This document shows positions 1 through 9,147 of a DNA stretch of 64,000 nt, one piece after another (within the stretch, counting starts at the first letter, position 1; every line of letters starts with the position of its first letter). This DNA comes from JABMMZ01 sp964505065 (GTDB lineage: Bacteria; Bacteroidota; Bacteroidia; NS11-12g; UBA955). The position numbers were made by a program, and so were the translations under genes. Under the pieces are notes generated by a model that was given only the letters and a program-made list of their open reading frames with translations, was not told where the DNA came from and made no database searches. The stretch lies in NCBI GenBank assembly GCA_964505065.1, contig CAZDGF010000008.1:1-64000 (forward strand), read 5' to 3'.

Positions 1-136
1 TTGTTCGTTGTATCCGAAGAGTAACTCATTTCATCAATACTACTACCAAACGAAGTGTAAAGTGAACTAGCTTTAATGTTATTCAACACAACATTTGGCG
101 TATATTTAATGACACTTACTTTTTGCACTTTTATCC

Positions 137-144
137 TATTTTTG
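137..144 (+). promoter_or_regulatory. Bacteroidota-type -7 promoter box for the first recombinase
   Basis: The octamer TATTTTTG matches the Bacteroidota -7 consensus TAnnTTTG. It lies 21 nt before the ATG at 166, which makes that ATG a better start than the upstream ATG at 76. No convincing -33 TTTG was found at the usual 19-21 nt spacing, so confidence is moderate. Confidence 0.4.
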
Positions 145-165
145 TATTCAAATTTATACAAAAAA

Positions 166-1209
166 ATGATAACTCAAAAATATAATTTACCAATGGTAGT
201 ATTATTTCAAAAGTTTATTTCCGAATCTGCAAGAGGGAAACGAATGCAAAAAAACGGCAAATTATTATCAAAGTCTTCATTAGACAATTACAGAGCATTA
301 ATGTTTAATTTAAAAGAGTTTGAAGCAAAATATTCAAATCAAATATTAATTAATGTAAATTATAAGTATACAAGACGAAATTTTACAAATGAGAATAATT
401 ATTATCAAAAATTTTATAAACAATTTACAGATTATTTGTATGCTAAAAATTGTACAGATAATTATGTAGGGATGCTAATAAAAGTATTACGTTCGTTTTT
501 TATCTATCTTAATAAAGCCAAAGGATATCAGACAGGGGAATTTTATAAAAATTTTTATGCCAGACGTGAAGATATTCCAATTATTGTTTTTAGTCAAGAG
601 CAACTAAGATTTTTAATTTATAACAAAGAATTTGAGGAAAAATTACCCGCATTTTTAAAAATAGCTAAAGATATTGTTGTTTTTGGATGTACGGTTGGTT
701 TAAGATATTCAGATTTGCAATCATTAAAAAACAGAAATTTAGAAACTATTGGGACTAACACTTACATTATAACTAAATCAAAAAAAACAGATACGGATAC
801 TCGGATTAAAATACCTGTATACGCTATTGATATTTTGAATAAATATAAATTAAATAAAGGGAATTTACTACCTACTATTACTAAAATGCAGTTTAATACA
901 AATATCAAGAAAATAGCAGAATTAGCAGGTTGGACTAAAGAAATAGGGAAAGAACGCAGTAAAAGAGGTGTACGCAAAGAAATAAAAACCACCAATGGAA
1001 CAACCTATCGTTTTTGTGATTTACTATCGAGCCACGTAATGCGCAAAACAGCTATTACAACGCTCTTAACCCTTGGGATGCCCGAGCCATTGGTGCGCAA
1101 AATAAGTGGACATGCAGCCAATAGCAAAGAGTTTTACAAATACGTTAAATATTCAGAATCTTTTCTGGATTCAGAAACTGACAAAGCCTTTGCAAGACTG
1201 GTTGAGTAA
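166..1209 (+). CDS. Tyrosine recombinase (phage/ICE-type integrase)
   Basis: Site-specific DNA recombinase of the tyrosine integrase superfamily. The catalytic set is visible in order: Arg in CTVGLRYSDL, the H-x-x-R box in SSHVMRKTA, the second His in ISGHAAN, and a C-terminal Tyr in EFYKYVKYSES. The N-terminal ~150 residues fit a SAM-like core-binding domain of the Bacteroidota type. The frame is open back to an ATG at 76, but that adds a hydrophobic 30-residue stretch unusual for integrases; a -7 box at 137-144 and the ATG at 166 argue for the shorter 347-aa form. It probably belongs to a mobile element that extends beyond the left window edge. Its attachment site is not identifiable here. 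Confidence 0.85.
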   Translation: MITQKYNLPMVVLFQKFISESARGKRMQKNGKLLSKSSLDNYRALMFNLKEFEAKYSNQILINVNYKYTRRNFTNENNYYQKFYKQFTDYLYAKNCTDNYVGMLIKVLRSFFIYLNKAKGYQTGEFYKNFYARREDIPIIVFSQEQLRFLIYNKEFEEKLPAFLKIAKDIVVFGCTVGLRYSDLQSLKNRNLETIGTNTYIITKSKKTDTDTRIKIPVYAIDILNKYKLNKGNLLPTITKMQFNTNIKKIAELAGWTKEIGKERSKRGVRKEIKTTNGTTYRFCDLLSSHVMRKTAITTLLTLGMPEPLVRKISGHAANSKEFYKYVKYSESFLDSETDKAFARLVE

Positions 1210-1268
1210 AAATAATTGACCGTTTTTTGCCAAATACCTACCGTTTTTATATTTTAACCATCAAAAGC

Positions 1269-1299
1269 TTGGTAAATAGTTATAGACATTGTATTTTTG
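1269..1299 (+). promoter_or_regulatory. Promoter of the coiled-coil surface protein gene
   Basis: TTG at 1269-1271 and TATTTTTG at 1292-1299 are separated by 20 nt, matching the Bacteroidota -33/-7 arrangement. The box ends 14 nt before a TTG codon at 1314 that opens a good signal peptide, so it helps to set the start of the next gene. Confidence 0.5.
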
Positions 1300-1313
1300 A
1301 ATACATAATTGTT

Positions 1314-3809
1314 TTGTTAAAAAGTCTCCTTATATCACTAATGTTGCTTTCCACATACTCCTTATCTGCTCAAAGCAATAAGCTACCTTGTGATACTTGT
1401 TTACAAACAAAACTAAAAAAGGAACAAGCCGCCCAAATACAAAAACTACAAGCAGCCAAAGATAGTAGCCTAGCGCAAGGAAAGAAACAAGTAAAAGCAG
1501 ATTCTGAATATTTATTGCATAAATTTCAGAATGACAAAAGTAAAATTACCACCCAAACAGATAGCACCGCCCGAGCCAATAAAAAAGCGCAAATAAAGGG
1601 TAAAGGAAAAGATGCTTTAGCTGCCGAAAAAGGCAAACTCAATGGTGTCAAAACCAAAGCCAATGGGTTGGCAAAAAAACCAGCGACAGTTTTTAAAACT
1701 ATACCACGTAAAAATCTTTTTGCATTGAATGGCGAAATACGCTCCGAAAATTACTTTACCACCGCCCAAAACCCCGTAATGCGCAATGAGCCCATGTACA
1801 GCCGCTTGTATATTGCGCCCACGGTTAGCTTATTAGGCTTGCCATTCAAAGCCAATTTCTTTTTAACAACAGAAAACAACAATACTTACAAAAGCAATTT
1901 TTTTACCTTTAAATTTGATGTAAATGCCTACCGTCAGAAAGCAGCAGCCGATATGCAAAAGCAAATAGACGAAGCCAAAAAAATAGACCGCATGCGTAAT
2001 TTCGATTTGCAAAAAAATGCATTAGAAACCCAACGCTACGAAAACGAATTGAACCAATTAAAAGACCAAATACCAGATGCCGATGCACTGCAACAAACAT
2101 TAAGAGAACAAGCCGAAGCTAAAAGCAAAGCCTATATTGAGCAACAAAAAAAGGCAGCTGAAGAAAAACTAAAAAACGCTACCGAAGAAGAAAAACTAAA
2201 AATAGAACAACAACTGAAACAACAACAAGATTCTATTATCAACCATTATAAACAACAAGCAGGTGATTCGCTTTTGCAAGTCAAAAGCAAAATAACAGGC
2301 AAAGCAGATACCGCACAATTGGGCAAATACCTGCGCATGCAACAGCAAGTTGAAAATCTAAAACTCAATAAACAAAAAATACAAGATTTGCGTCAATTAG
2401 ATTCTGCCAAAATATTGCAAAAAGCCAGTACTATGCGCAATCCTGATGACCTACGCAAATTGGCTAAACAGCAAATGCCAGGCAATAAATTTTTGCAAGA
2501 AATATTGTCAATAGATAGATTTGGAATAGGTATCGTAAATCCACAATATTCAGAATTTACCTTGTTTGCAGCCTCTGTAAAAGGAGTAGATATTGGGGTT
2601 AACAAAGATAAATGGTTTTATGATATAACCCTAGGCAAAACCACCCAACAGTTTACAGGTATTTTTAATACCACCAAGCCCATTTATGATAGAAATATAG
2701 GTGTGGTAAGAGCTGGTATTGGTCAGCCCAAGGGCAATCATTTATCTGCTGAATACCTTTATGCCTTCGACCCCAAAACAGAAGATAAAACCAAAGCCAT
2801 GACACGCAATGGGGTTATCAATATTTCTGCTAATGTCAAATTATTAAAAAACACCCAAGTAGAAGCCAATGCTGCACAAAGCAGTTATAAAGAAACTTTT
2901 GCAGAGCAAAAAATAACTAACACTTCAACAAGCTCAGTGTCCAATGCAAATAATAACGCTATAACTTTTAACGCTAACGCCTTTAGAGCTTTCCAATTAA
3001 AAGCCACACAAACCCTTAATGAAAATGCAAAAATAGAGGGTAATATCAAGCAAACAGGTGCAGCTTTTCGCACTGTGGGCAATCCATTTTTAAGACGTAA
3101 TTTTAGAGAAATAGAGTTTAAATACGAGCAACAATTTTGGAAAAAGAAAATCAAGTTTTCTGGTTTTTACAAAGAAATGAGAGATAACCTTGTAGAACTG
3201 AATAAAGCTACCAACCGCCTAAAAGGTTATGGTTTAAAGCTATCTACGAATTTTGAAAAATACCCCAACTTAACGCTTGGTTATAGCCCTTATCAGCAAG
3301 GCAATAATCATCCTGATAGTGCCTATAGAACCAATAATCAGTTTTCGGTTACCAATGCTGTTTTAACTTATAAAAAACGTTATAAAACCATTAATTGGCA
3401 TGGCTTGGTAAGTTATACCCGTTCAGCTATGCAAATCAATCAATTGGGCACAGTAGCTTACAAATTAATCAATACAGTTCATACGTTTCAAATAGGCAAT
3501 AGAAACACCAGCATTATTAACTGTATGCAAAATATTACTGCTCCTTTTGTAGATTCATTAAACTCTACATCTGTTCAATTTGCCCACAATTATTTGGCAA
3601 AAAAAGGCTTAATTATAGGCGTATTAGGCGAACAAACCCAATACAAAAACGGTGCTTTTAAAACAGGTGGAGGCTTGCAAGCCAGTACTTCATTGTTCAA
3701 AAACTTTAACCTTACGCTTGTAACCCGTTACGACCGCATAAACAAACTCTGGAACCTTGAAAATGCCAATGTGTTTACAGGTAAGTTGGTGGCGGTTTGG
3801 CGATGGTAG
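1314..3809 (+). CDS. Secreted coiled-coil protein with predicted C-terminal beta-barrel-like region, unknown function
   Basis: About 831 aa; not recognised as a named family. The frame opens at a TTG at 1227, but a TTG at 1314 just after a promoter box gives a normal signal peptide (MLKSLLISLMLLSTYSLSA, cleaved before Q). Then come a Lys/Gln/Ala-rich linker, a long heptad-like coiled coil rich in K, E and Q (roughly residues 205-370), and a C-terminal ~400 residues of alternating polar/aromatic strands (for example 'WKKKIKFSGFYKEMRDN') ending in a Trp-Arg-Trp tail, as in outer-membrane barrels. A surface or outer-membrane location is inferred from this layout. It is followed by a strong terminator, so it appears to be its own transcription unit. 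Function unknown. Confidence 0.7.
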   Translation: MLKSLLISLMLLSTYSLSAQSNKLPCDTCLQTKLKKEQAAQIQKLQAAKDSSLAQGKKQVKADSEYLLHKFQNDKSKITTQTDSTARANKKAQIKGKGKDALAAEKGKLNGVKTKANGLAKKPATVFKTIPRKNLFALNGEIRSENYFTTAQNPVMRNEPMYSRLYIAPTVSLLGLPFKANFFLTTENNNTYKSNFFTFKFDVNAYRQKAAADMQKQIDEAKKIDRMRNFDLQKNALETQRYENELNQLKDQIPDADALQQTLREQAEAKSKAYIEQQKKAAEEKLKNATEEEKLKIEQQLKQQQDSIINHYKQQAGDSLLQVKSKITGKADTAQLGKYLRMQQQVENLKLNKQKIQDLRQLDSAKILQKASTMRNPDDLRKLAKQQMPGNKFLQEILSIDRFGIGIVNPQYSEFTLFAASVKGVDIGVNKDKWFYDITLGKTTQQFTGIFNTTKPIYDRNIGVVRAGIGQPKGNHLSAEYLYAFDPKTEDKTKAMTRNGVINISANVKLLKNTQVEANAAQSSYKETFAEQKITNTSTSSVSNANNNAITFNANAFRAFQLKATQTLNENAKIEGNIKQTGAAFRTVGNPFLRRNFREIEFKYEQQFWKKKIKFSGFYKEMRDNLVELNKATNRLKGYGLKLSTNFEKYPNLTLGYSPYQQGNNHPDSAYRTNNQFSVTNAVLTYKKRYKTINWHGLVSYTRSAMQINQLGTVAYKLINTVHTFQIGNRNTSIINCMQNITAPFVDSLNSTSVQFAHNYLAKKGLIIGVLGEQTQYKNGAFKTGGGLQASTSLFKNFNLTLVTRYDRINKLWNLENANVFTGKLVAVWRW

Positions 3810-3819
3810 GGGTTAAAGA

Positions 3820-3847
3820 AAAAGCAGTTTTATAACTGCTTTTAATA
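3820..3847 (+). terminator. Rho-independent terminator, probably bidirectional
   Basis: A perfect 10-bp stem (AAAAGCAGTT / AACTGCTTTT) with a 4-nt loop TTAT, flanked by T-rich runs on both strands. It separates the plus-strand surface-protein gene from the convergent minus-strand miniprotein gene. Confidence 0.8.
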
Positions 3848-3859
3848 AAATAATAGAAT

Positions 3860-4021
3860 TTAATTGGCTTTCTCTACAATAATAAATACACCAATTAAAA
3901 TTAAAGCCATGAATAAGAAAAATAAAAAAGTTGCTCCATTTAAACAACCATCATCTTCGTAATACTCATTTTCATTGCTTTTTTTTTCATTTGATTCTGG
4001 TAATTGATTAATTTCTGACAT
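3860..4021 (-). CDS. Small single-pass membrane protein (53 aa), unknown function
   Basis: Reading the minus strand from the ATG at 4021 gives MSEINQLPESNEK... followed by an acidic stretch (NENEYYEDD) and a hydrophobic helix of about 20 residues (FLFFLFMALILIGVFIIVE), then a stop. An acidic N-terminus with a single C-terminal TM segment is typical of tail-anchored miniproteins. It lies 45 nt downstream of the 11-TM protein on the same strand and may be co-transcribed with it. No family recognised. Confidence 0.55.
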   Translation of the reverse strand: MSEINQLPESNEKKSNENEYYEDDGCLNGATFLFFLFMALILIGVFIIVEKAN

Positions 4022-4066
4022 AATTTAATTTTCTGTAATTATATCATAGTCAATGTATTATGCAAG

Positions 4067-5656
4067 TTAATATCTCGTATACTTAGATTTTACACTAATA
4101 TGAAGTCCATCCCATCTTTTCTTTATTTTTTCTGTAGGAAAATATTTATTACTTAAATAATAACTAAATAGAAAAATTAAATTGTAAACCAAAAGCTGAA
4201 ACAATCTTTCAATAAAATTAGTATAGGGCGGGGAGTATAAAAAAATACAAATTAAAAAATTAACAACTAATAATGTGATAACAGACCTCTTTAACTTTTT
4301 ATGTAGAATCTTGTTTTTTGCAACTAACTTCAATTTTATGATGTAATATGAGTCAATAATAATACAAACTAAAATCAAACTTATTGTAAAATAAGGTGAT
4401 GAAAATTCATTATTATATGAAAAAAATGAATCTATGAATTTTGAGTTAAATTCAAAATTAAAAACATTATTTGAGTAAAATATACCTTTACATATAAAAA
4501 ATGTAATTATAAAAATTGTATAATTAAACTTTGAATGGTAAAATTTATAAGATAATGAACTTATAATACTAATTAAAAATAATATAAGACAAATTTTAGT
4601 AAATAAAATATTATTATATTCAACATTCAATACAGTAATAAAATTTTCAATAAAAAAATATAAGAAAATAGACATACATATTGGTCCTAAAATAAACAAA
4701 TTTGATTTCAAATTTAAATCAATATTTTTTAATAAAAATACAATTATTCTATTTTTAATTTCTAATATATTGAACTTCTTTGGTTTTTTTAAATTAGGGA
4801 GTTTTTTCCATTCATAAATATCATTAAAAACTGGAAAAAATATTAATAAACATAACAAAATTAGCCCAAAACCTAGTAAGGTAAATACTTGTACACATGT
4901 TGAACTAAAATTTAAACATAAATAATAAAATTTTTTTGAAGTATAATCGTATGGGATTCCTAATTTTTCAACTGCATTAATATTATTAGAATAAATGACT
5001 TTACTTTTGATTCCATTATCTTCACTTCTGTTAATATTAGAAATTACAAAAAATAAAATAATTGCTAAAATATAACATCCTATACTCCATCTACCCATTC
5101 TTAAAATAAATGGTTTTACATTATTTAGAGTAGTCATTTTGATATCTAATTTTAATTCTTTTTCGTCAATGTTCTCTTTCTCTTTATATTCAGAATATTT
5201 TGGGTCAGTTTTGATAAGATAGAATTTTTCATATAAATTAAAAACTTCTTTTTTGAAATTAGAAAATATAGTAAGAAGAAATGGTATAGTTAAAGCAAAA
5301 GCTGCAATTATACCAAATTGAATAAAATTAGTCTTTCTACTAATTTCTGATTGGTAATATACATAATTTTTGATTGAAAATTCACTCGGGTATAATTCTT
5401 TATTATTAAAGATAGCATGAATTACTATTTGAATAATTTCTAATAAATCATGAATACGCAAAGTTAAATACACGAATACTATAGTGGTGATTGTTATAAT
5501 TAATATCTGTATTGATTTTTCTAAACCTTTATTGTTAATTTGATTTATATAATTAATCAATCTATTTATTCCATTTATAGAATTTGAGCGACCAACCATA
5601 AAAAAAAGATTATGCAATAGTATCAAACAAGTTATGATTAATATAAGTATTCCCAT
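4067..5656 (-). CDS. Polytopic membrane protein (about 11 TM segments), unknown function
   Basis: A 529-aa very AT-rich gene. By eye about eleven hydrophobic segments can be counted, beginning with LILIITCLILLHNLFF at the N-terminus and ending with LVYNLIFLFSYYLSNKYF. A charged cytosolic-type segment with KEKENIDEKELKLD lies between the third and fourth. No transporter signature was recognised. The extreme A+T content, the small HTH gene just upstream on the same strand and the miniprotein downstream suggest an accessory, horizontally acquired unit. Function cannot be assigned. Confidence 0.65.
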   Translation of the reverse strand: MGILILIITCLILLHNLFFMVGRSNSINGINRLINYINQINNKGLEKSIQILIITITTIVFVYLTLRIHDLLEIIQIVIHAIFNNKELYPSEFSIKNYVYYQSEISRKTNFIQFGIIAAFALTIPFLLTIFSNFKKEVFNLYEKFYLIKTDPKYSEYKEKENIDEKELKLDIKMTTLNNVKPFILRMGRWSIGCYILAIILFFVISNINRSEDNGIKSKVIYSNNINAVEKLGIPYDYTSKKFYYLCLNFSSTCVQVFTLLGFGLILLCLLIFFPVFNDIYEWKKLPNLKKPKKFNILEIKNRIIVFLLKNIDLNLKSNLFILGPICMSIFLYFFIENFITVLNVEYNNILFTKICLILFLISIISSLSYKFYHSKFNYTIFIITFFICKGIFYSNNVFNFEFNSKFIDSFFSYNNEFSSPYFTISLILVCIIIDSYYIIKLKLVAKNKILHKKLKRSVITLLVVNFLICIFLYSPPYTNFIERLFQLLVYNLIFLFSYYLSNKYFPTEKIKKRWDGLHISVKSKYTRY

Positions 5657-5724
5657 ATTTCAAATTTAAGTATATTCAGTTTATTTATTATAAATAAACT
5701 ATTTTTTAATAAAAGTGTGTTTAA

Positions 5725-5979
5725 TTACAACCCCTTAAAAAACTCTTCTAAACTTATCTTATGTATATCTAATATCTTAATCAATGTTTCCATAGTAATG
5801 TTACTGCCTTTTTCTATTCGCCAGTAATGAACTCTTGATAATGAATGTTCATAGCTAAAGGTTTCACTGGATGTAAAACCTGCACTTATTCTTAATTCTT
5901 TAATCTTTTGAGATATTTTTAATATGCGTTTATCAAGCTCTTGTATGCTTGATTTTGCCTTTGGTTTTTTGCTTTCCAT
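5725..5979 (-). CDS. XRE-type helix-turn-helix regulator
   Basis: An 84-aa protein built almost entirely of an HTH_3-like domain: a first helix (RILKISQKIKELRISAGF), a segment with SYEHSLSRVHYWRIEKG, where XRE proteins carry the recognition helix plus 'E+G' turn, then METLIKILDIHKISLEEFF, the usual closing helices. It likely binds an operator near its own promoter. It is divergent from the YccF gene across a ~100-bp intergenic region and sits upstream of the 11-TM protein gene on the same strand, so either could be its target. Confidence 0.75.
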   Translation of the reverse strand: MESKKPKAKSSIQELDKRILKISQKIKELRISAGFTSSETFSYEHSLSRVHYWRIEKGSNITMETLIKILDIHKISLEEFFKGL

Positions 5980-6043
5980 AAGACAAGCAATTTCAATGAT
6001 ATATACATTTTAAATAACAACATAAATATAAACTACTTTTATG

Positions 6044-6073
6044 TTGATTTTGTAATTTTCTTTTTTATATTTG
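6044..6073 (+). promoter_or_regulatory. Promoter of the YccF-like gene, near-leaderless
   Basis: TTG at 6044-6046 and TATATTTG at 6066-6073 are 19 nt apart and match the Bacteroidota -33/-7 pattern. The -7 box ends only 5 nt before the ATG at 6079, so the mRNA would have almost no leader. Confidence 0.55.
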
Positions 6074-6078
6074 CCCCC

Positions 6079-6540
6079 ATGAGAACTTTAGGAAATATAA
6101 TATGGCACTTTCCATTCTTTGGCTTTGTGTCTGCAATTTGTACCTATATATTAGGTGCAATTCTAACAGCAACAGTCGTTGCTTCACCCATAGGACTTGG
6201 TCTTATGGAATTTGGTAAATTTCAATTTACACCCTTTGGACATGCAATGGTTAGTAAATCTAAATTGGCAGGGGAAGCTCCAAATAAGCTTTGGAGTACC
6301 TATTCCACCATTGTACGCATTATCTACTTTCCCTTTGGCTTGTTTCTAACCATTATTGGTGTATTTCAAGTCGTAGGACTCTTTATCAGTATTATAGGCA
6401 TACCCATAGCACTCGTACTGGCTAAATCACTGGGGACATACTTTAACCCCATTAACAAAGTCTGCGTACATTCTGCGGTAACAGACGAACTGGAGAGAAG
6501 AAAAGCACAAGCACAAATCGACAAACATTTAAATAAATAA
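6079..6540 (+). CDS. YccF-domain inner-membrane protein
   Basis: A 153-aa membrane protein resembling the YccF family. It starts MRTLGNIIWH like YccF proteins, has the 'P-x-G/T ... EF-K-F-PFG' hallmark (SPIGLGLMEFGKFQFTPFG) and the conserved SIIGIPIALVLAKS segment near the C-terminus. Hydrophobic segments lie near residues 15-38, 75-95 and 97-115. YccF proteins have no established biochemical role. First gene of a three-gene plus-strand run with 5-11 nt gaps that ends in a terminator at 7522. Confidence 0.75.
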   Translation: MRTLGNIIWHFPFFGFVSAICTYILGAILTATVVASPIGLGLMEFGKFQFTPFGHAMVSKSKLAGEAPNKLWSTYSTIVRIIYFPFGLFLTIIGVFQVVGLFISIIGIPIALVLAKSLGTYFNPINKVCVHSAVTDELERRKAQAQIDKHLNK

Positions 6541-6545
6541 ACAAT

Positions 6546-6905
6546 ATGAAAAAAGCAACAATCGTTTTTACGCTCATACTATGTATGAGTAGCTGTGGAG
6601 TACACCAAGCAACTTCACTTAATCACAATGGCACAACTACCACTGTTGAATTATCTAAAAAGAACTTTACCATCATAGAAAAGGTCAGTGGAACGTCCAG
6701 TGCTACCTATATATTGGGATTTGGTGGGTTATATAACAAATCATTGGTTGGGAAAGCAAAAGAAGCAATGTATACCAAAGCTAATTTAACTGGTACATCA
6801 AGAGCCATCATAAACCAAACAACAGAAGAGCATTTTAGCTATATTGGGTTATATGTAAGTAAGACAGTAACAGTTAGTGGGTATGTGGTTGAATTTACAC
6901 AATAA
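6546..6905 (+). CDS. Small lipoprotein, DUF6567-like
   Basis: A 119-aa protein with a lipoprotein signal ending in LCMSSCG: cleavage before Cys, then anchoring in the outer or inner membrane. The mature part has VELSKKNFTIIEKVSGTSSATYILGFGG and a C-terminal VSKTVTVSGYVVEF, as in short Bacteroidota lipoproteins annotated DUF6567. It starts 5 nt after the YccF-like gene stop and is probably co-transcribed. Function unknown; family name from memory. Confidence 0.65.
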   Translation: MKKATIVFTLILCMSSCGVHQATSLNHNGTTTTVELSKKNFTIIEKVSGTSSATYILGFGGLYNKSLVGKAKEAMYTKANLTGTSRAIINQTTEEHFSYIGLYVSKTVTVSGYVVEFTQ

Positions 6906-6916
6906 AATATAAATGT

Positions 6917-7501
6917 ATGAGAGCAGTAATAACTATATCAATAAGCGTCCTATTATTCTTTATCATAGGGTGTAATAAATCAAGTGTCAGTCCAAATTCA
7001 AGTTATGTTTTTAATCCATTAGCAGGGAACTGGTTTTTAGATTCTGCAAATTATCTATTTAATGATACTCAAACGTATAAACGTCCCAAATCAGTTATTT
7101 TTAATGAATTTCATGATAGCGAAGTGTTATGTCATACTGGTGGTATCATTATATTAAAAAGTACGTTAAAAGAAGAGTGGCGAGAAAATACATATACCAT
7201 TCAATTCTCTAATAATACTGGTAATACCATTAGAGAAGGAACAATGGTAGCGGTGGACTCATTAAAATCAGTACAAAATTGTCATTTCTATACCGACACA
7301 ACGCAAAAAACATTTACTGAACCCTTTAATTATTCTTATACCGATACAACGGTAATCTTTCCATTTTACAATGGTTTTTACACCCCTTTAAAAACCGAAA
7401 CATGGAAAATAAAATCAATATCAAATAATGCTTTGATAATTAAGTCCACTGTCTATTATAGTGGGTATGAAATAAAGAGAACGCTGTATTTGAGTAAGTA
7501 A
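6917..7501 (+). CDS. Hypothetical lipoprotein
   Basis: A 194-aa protein with a lipobox ending in LLFFIIGCNKSS. The mature part has a lipocalin-like opening (NPLAGNWFLDSANY) and many short alternating strands, but no family was recognised. It begins 11 nt after the preceding lipoprotein stop and ends the three-gene run before a strong terminator. Confidence 0.6.
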   Translation: MRAVITISISVLLFFIIGCNKSSVSPNSSYVFNPLAGNWFLDSANYLFNDTQTYKRPKSVIFNEFHDSEVLCHTGGIIILKSTLKEEWRENTYTIQFSNNTGNTIREGTMVAVDSLKSVQNCHFYTDTTQKTFTEPFNYSYTDTTVIFPFYNGFYTPLKTETWKIKSISNNALIIKSTVYYSGYEIKRTLYLSK

Positions 7502-7521
7502 ATATAATTACGCTATAAGTT

Positions 7522-7552
7522 TAAGAAAAGCAACCATTGGTTGCTTTTCTTA
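7522..7552 (+). terminator. Rho-independent terminator
   Basis: A perfect 14-bp stem (TAAGAAAAGCAACC / GGTTGCTTTTCTTA) with a 3-nt loop, 20 nt after the lipoprotein gene. It closes the run that starts with the YccF-like gene. Confidence 0.85.
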
Positions 7553-7649
7553 TTTAGAAACCGAGCATAAAGCTCAATGCAATAAAAAAGGCAAAAGAAG
7601 AAGAATAGACAGAAACAGGGACTTAGCCAATGAATAGTACCGAAGCCTT

Positions 7650-7815
7650 TATGTGTTTAAGCCTTAATGAGTGGCTATTAGCTCCCAGGCAATAGCAGAG
7701 AAGCAAATAGTACGAAATTATGCTTAAAGTCATAACACTACTCAAAAACCGAACAAAGTCTATAAAATCTACTCAATCAATTTAAGTAAATTGGCGAGTA
7801 GTTTTGTAGTGTTTG
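7650..7815. ncRNA. Candidate structured RNA, copy A
   Basis: A ~166-nt intergenic sequence that recurs at 10476-10625 in the same orientation. Shared blocks: TATGTGTTTAAGCCTTAA at the start, AGCTCCC, CGAAATTATGCTTAAAGTC, AAAGTCTATAAAATCTAC, and a 39-nt identical 3' end (7777-7815). TTTAAGC and GCTTAAA can pair as an outer stem. CTACTC...GAGTAG encloses CAATTT-AAGT-AAATTG. In this copy AACACTAC can also pair with GTAGTGTT. The arms are conserved while the linkers vary, as expected for an RNA or a structured DNA site. No open reading frame covers it. Strand is inferred as plus but not proven; family unknown to me. Confidence 0.55.
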
Positions 7816-7842
7816 TGAAGGGCTAATAAAAAAGGACTGATA

Positions 7843-8166
7843 TTACATCAATCCTTGTAAAGCAATTAGGGTTTTAACTTCTGACATTGGCATTTCTTCA
7901 AAATGCTCATCTCTCTCTACTGAAGAATCAAAAATAGGATGTTTTAATTCTTCAATCTCATCAAGATTAAAATACCCATACTCATCAACACCAAGTCCTG
8001 TAACATAGCCAAAGAAATTTCTTTCAACTGGGTAGTATGCAATCGCGTACCATGTTGCGCTATTGCTTGGTAAAAAAAACTTAGCTACACAAACAGGATT
8101 TGTTTCTTCTTCCTGCCTTCCTATGGCTTTAAATCTAGCCAATAATTCATCATTTAATAAACTCAT
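7843..8166 (-). CDS. DUF2958 domain protein
   Basis: A 107-aa protein matching the DUF2958 pattern: N-terminal MSLLNDELLARF, the central AKFFLPSNSATWYAIAYYP, FFGYVTGLGVDEYGYFNLDEIEEL and the closing VERDEHFEEMPMSEV. DUF2958 proteins occur on conjugative and phage-like elements; their biochemical role is unknown. It is separated from the ImmA-like gene by ~80 bp and lies directly beside structured-RNA copy A. Confidence 0.8.
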   Translation of the reverse strand: MSLLNDELLARFKAIGRQEEETNPVCVAKFFLPSNSATWYAIAYYPVERNFFGYVTGLGVDEYGYFNLDEIEELKHPIFDSSVERDEHFEEMPMSEVKTLIALQGLM

Positions 8167-8247
8167 ATTTTTATACTATTTGGGAATAGTATAGCATGGA
8201 ATTTAAAGAAAATAAATTAAGGATTGGATATGTGGAGTATTTTTTAA

Positions 8248-9147
8248 TTATACTTTAACTGATTTATTAGTAATAATTATTGTATTTTTTGAACTTTTCT
8301 TTTCACCATGAGGAAATAAAAAAACAAATGCGTTATAACCATTACAAAAATAATGATAATTAAAATCAACCTCTCCATTTAAGGTTATAATGGTAAGCGT
8401 AGCATCTACTTTATATTTTCTTCTATGATAATACAATGGAACAAAATTCCATTTATATCCAAATTCATTAGGTAAAATTAATTCTCCAAAAGTTTTTAGA
8501 AATTTTTTTGATTCAAACTTATCTCTAAGGAAACAAATAGGAATTGTACCCTCAGGTGAGATATTTTCTAAAACAATTAAAGCACATCTATTTTTAGAAA
8601 ATTCAACATAACGTCTTAGCGTTGCGTGAATAGAAGCTCCAAAATGTTTAGCTAATTGCATTGAAGTATTAATACTTAAATCATACTTATTTAATTCATC
8701 AATAAATCTATCATGTTGGAAAAGGGTAGCAGACGCAAAAAAATTTGCTTCTGATTCAAATTCTTCATTTGTCTTCTCTCCAAGAGAGGTGTCATCATCT
8801 TCTAAAAATGTATGAATATTTTTCTGCCATGGCAATACATCATGTCCTACTTCATGGAGCTTAACAAAGCTCCGCCTAGTTTCCATTTGTGATAAGTCTA
8901 AATATATTGTTTTTCGACTTCTATCTAATAACCCCCTAACTTTAGATAACGCTCTTTTTAAAATATCTGACCCTTTCTCAAGATAATTTTCATGTATTTG
9001 TGATATGTCAATATCTTCTCGAACTATTAACTCACTATACTCAATTATTTTATTAATTGGTGTTGGGAAAATATCTATGCTTTTACTGTTTCTTAAAATA
9101 TCTAATGATATTTTCTCAATATCTTTTTTAGTATGATTTTCAATCAT
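8248..9147 (-). CDS. ImmA/IrrE-family zinc metallopeptidase
   Basis: A 299-aa protein with the gluzincin signature HEVGH (in KLHEVGHDVLPW) and the downstream third-ligand helix typical of ImmA/IrrE (EFESEANFFASATLF). Family members cleave or inactivate a partner XRE repressor, releasing genes in mobile elements or stress regulons. The start overlaps the stop of the upstream XRE gene by 8 nt, the usual coupled arrangement. The C-terminal ~120 residues (after SIHATLRRY) form a separate domain that may sense a signal. Substrate is inferred to be the adjacent XRE protein. Confidence 0.85.
   Translation of the reverse strand: MIENHTKKDIEKISLDILRNSKSIDIFPTPINKIIEYSELIVREDIDISQIHENYLEKGSDILKRALSKVRGLLDRSRKTIYLDLSQMETRRSFVKLHEVGHDVLPWQKNIHTFLEDDDTSLGEKTNEEFESEANFFASATLFQHDRFIDELNKYDLSINTSMQLAKHFGASIHATLRRYVEFSKNRCALIVLENISPEGTIPICFLRDKFESKKFLKTFGELILPNEFGYKWNFVPLYYHRRKYKVDATLTIITLNGEVDFNYHYFCNGYNAFVFLFPHGEKKSSKNTIIITNKSVKV

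Noticed and set aside
1..29. A short open frame on the minus strand reaching the left edge (MSYSSDTTN...)
   Set aside because: Only nine complete codons are inside the window, with no motif; it cannot be supported as a gene.
76..165. Longer start of the first recombinase at the ATG at 76
   Set aside because: Adds a hydrophobic leader untypical of integrases, and a -7 box at 137-144 lies inside it, so the ATG at 166 is favoured.
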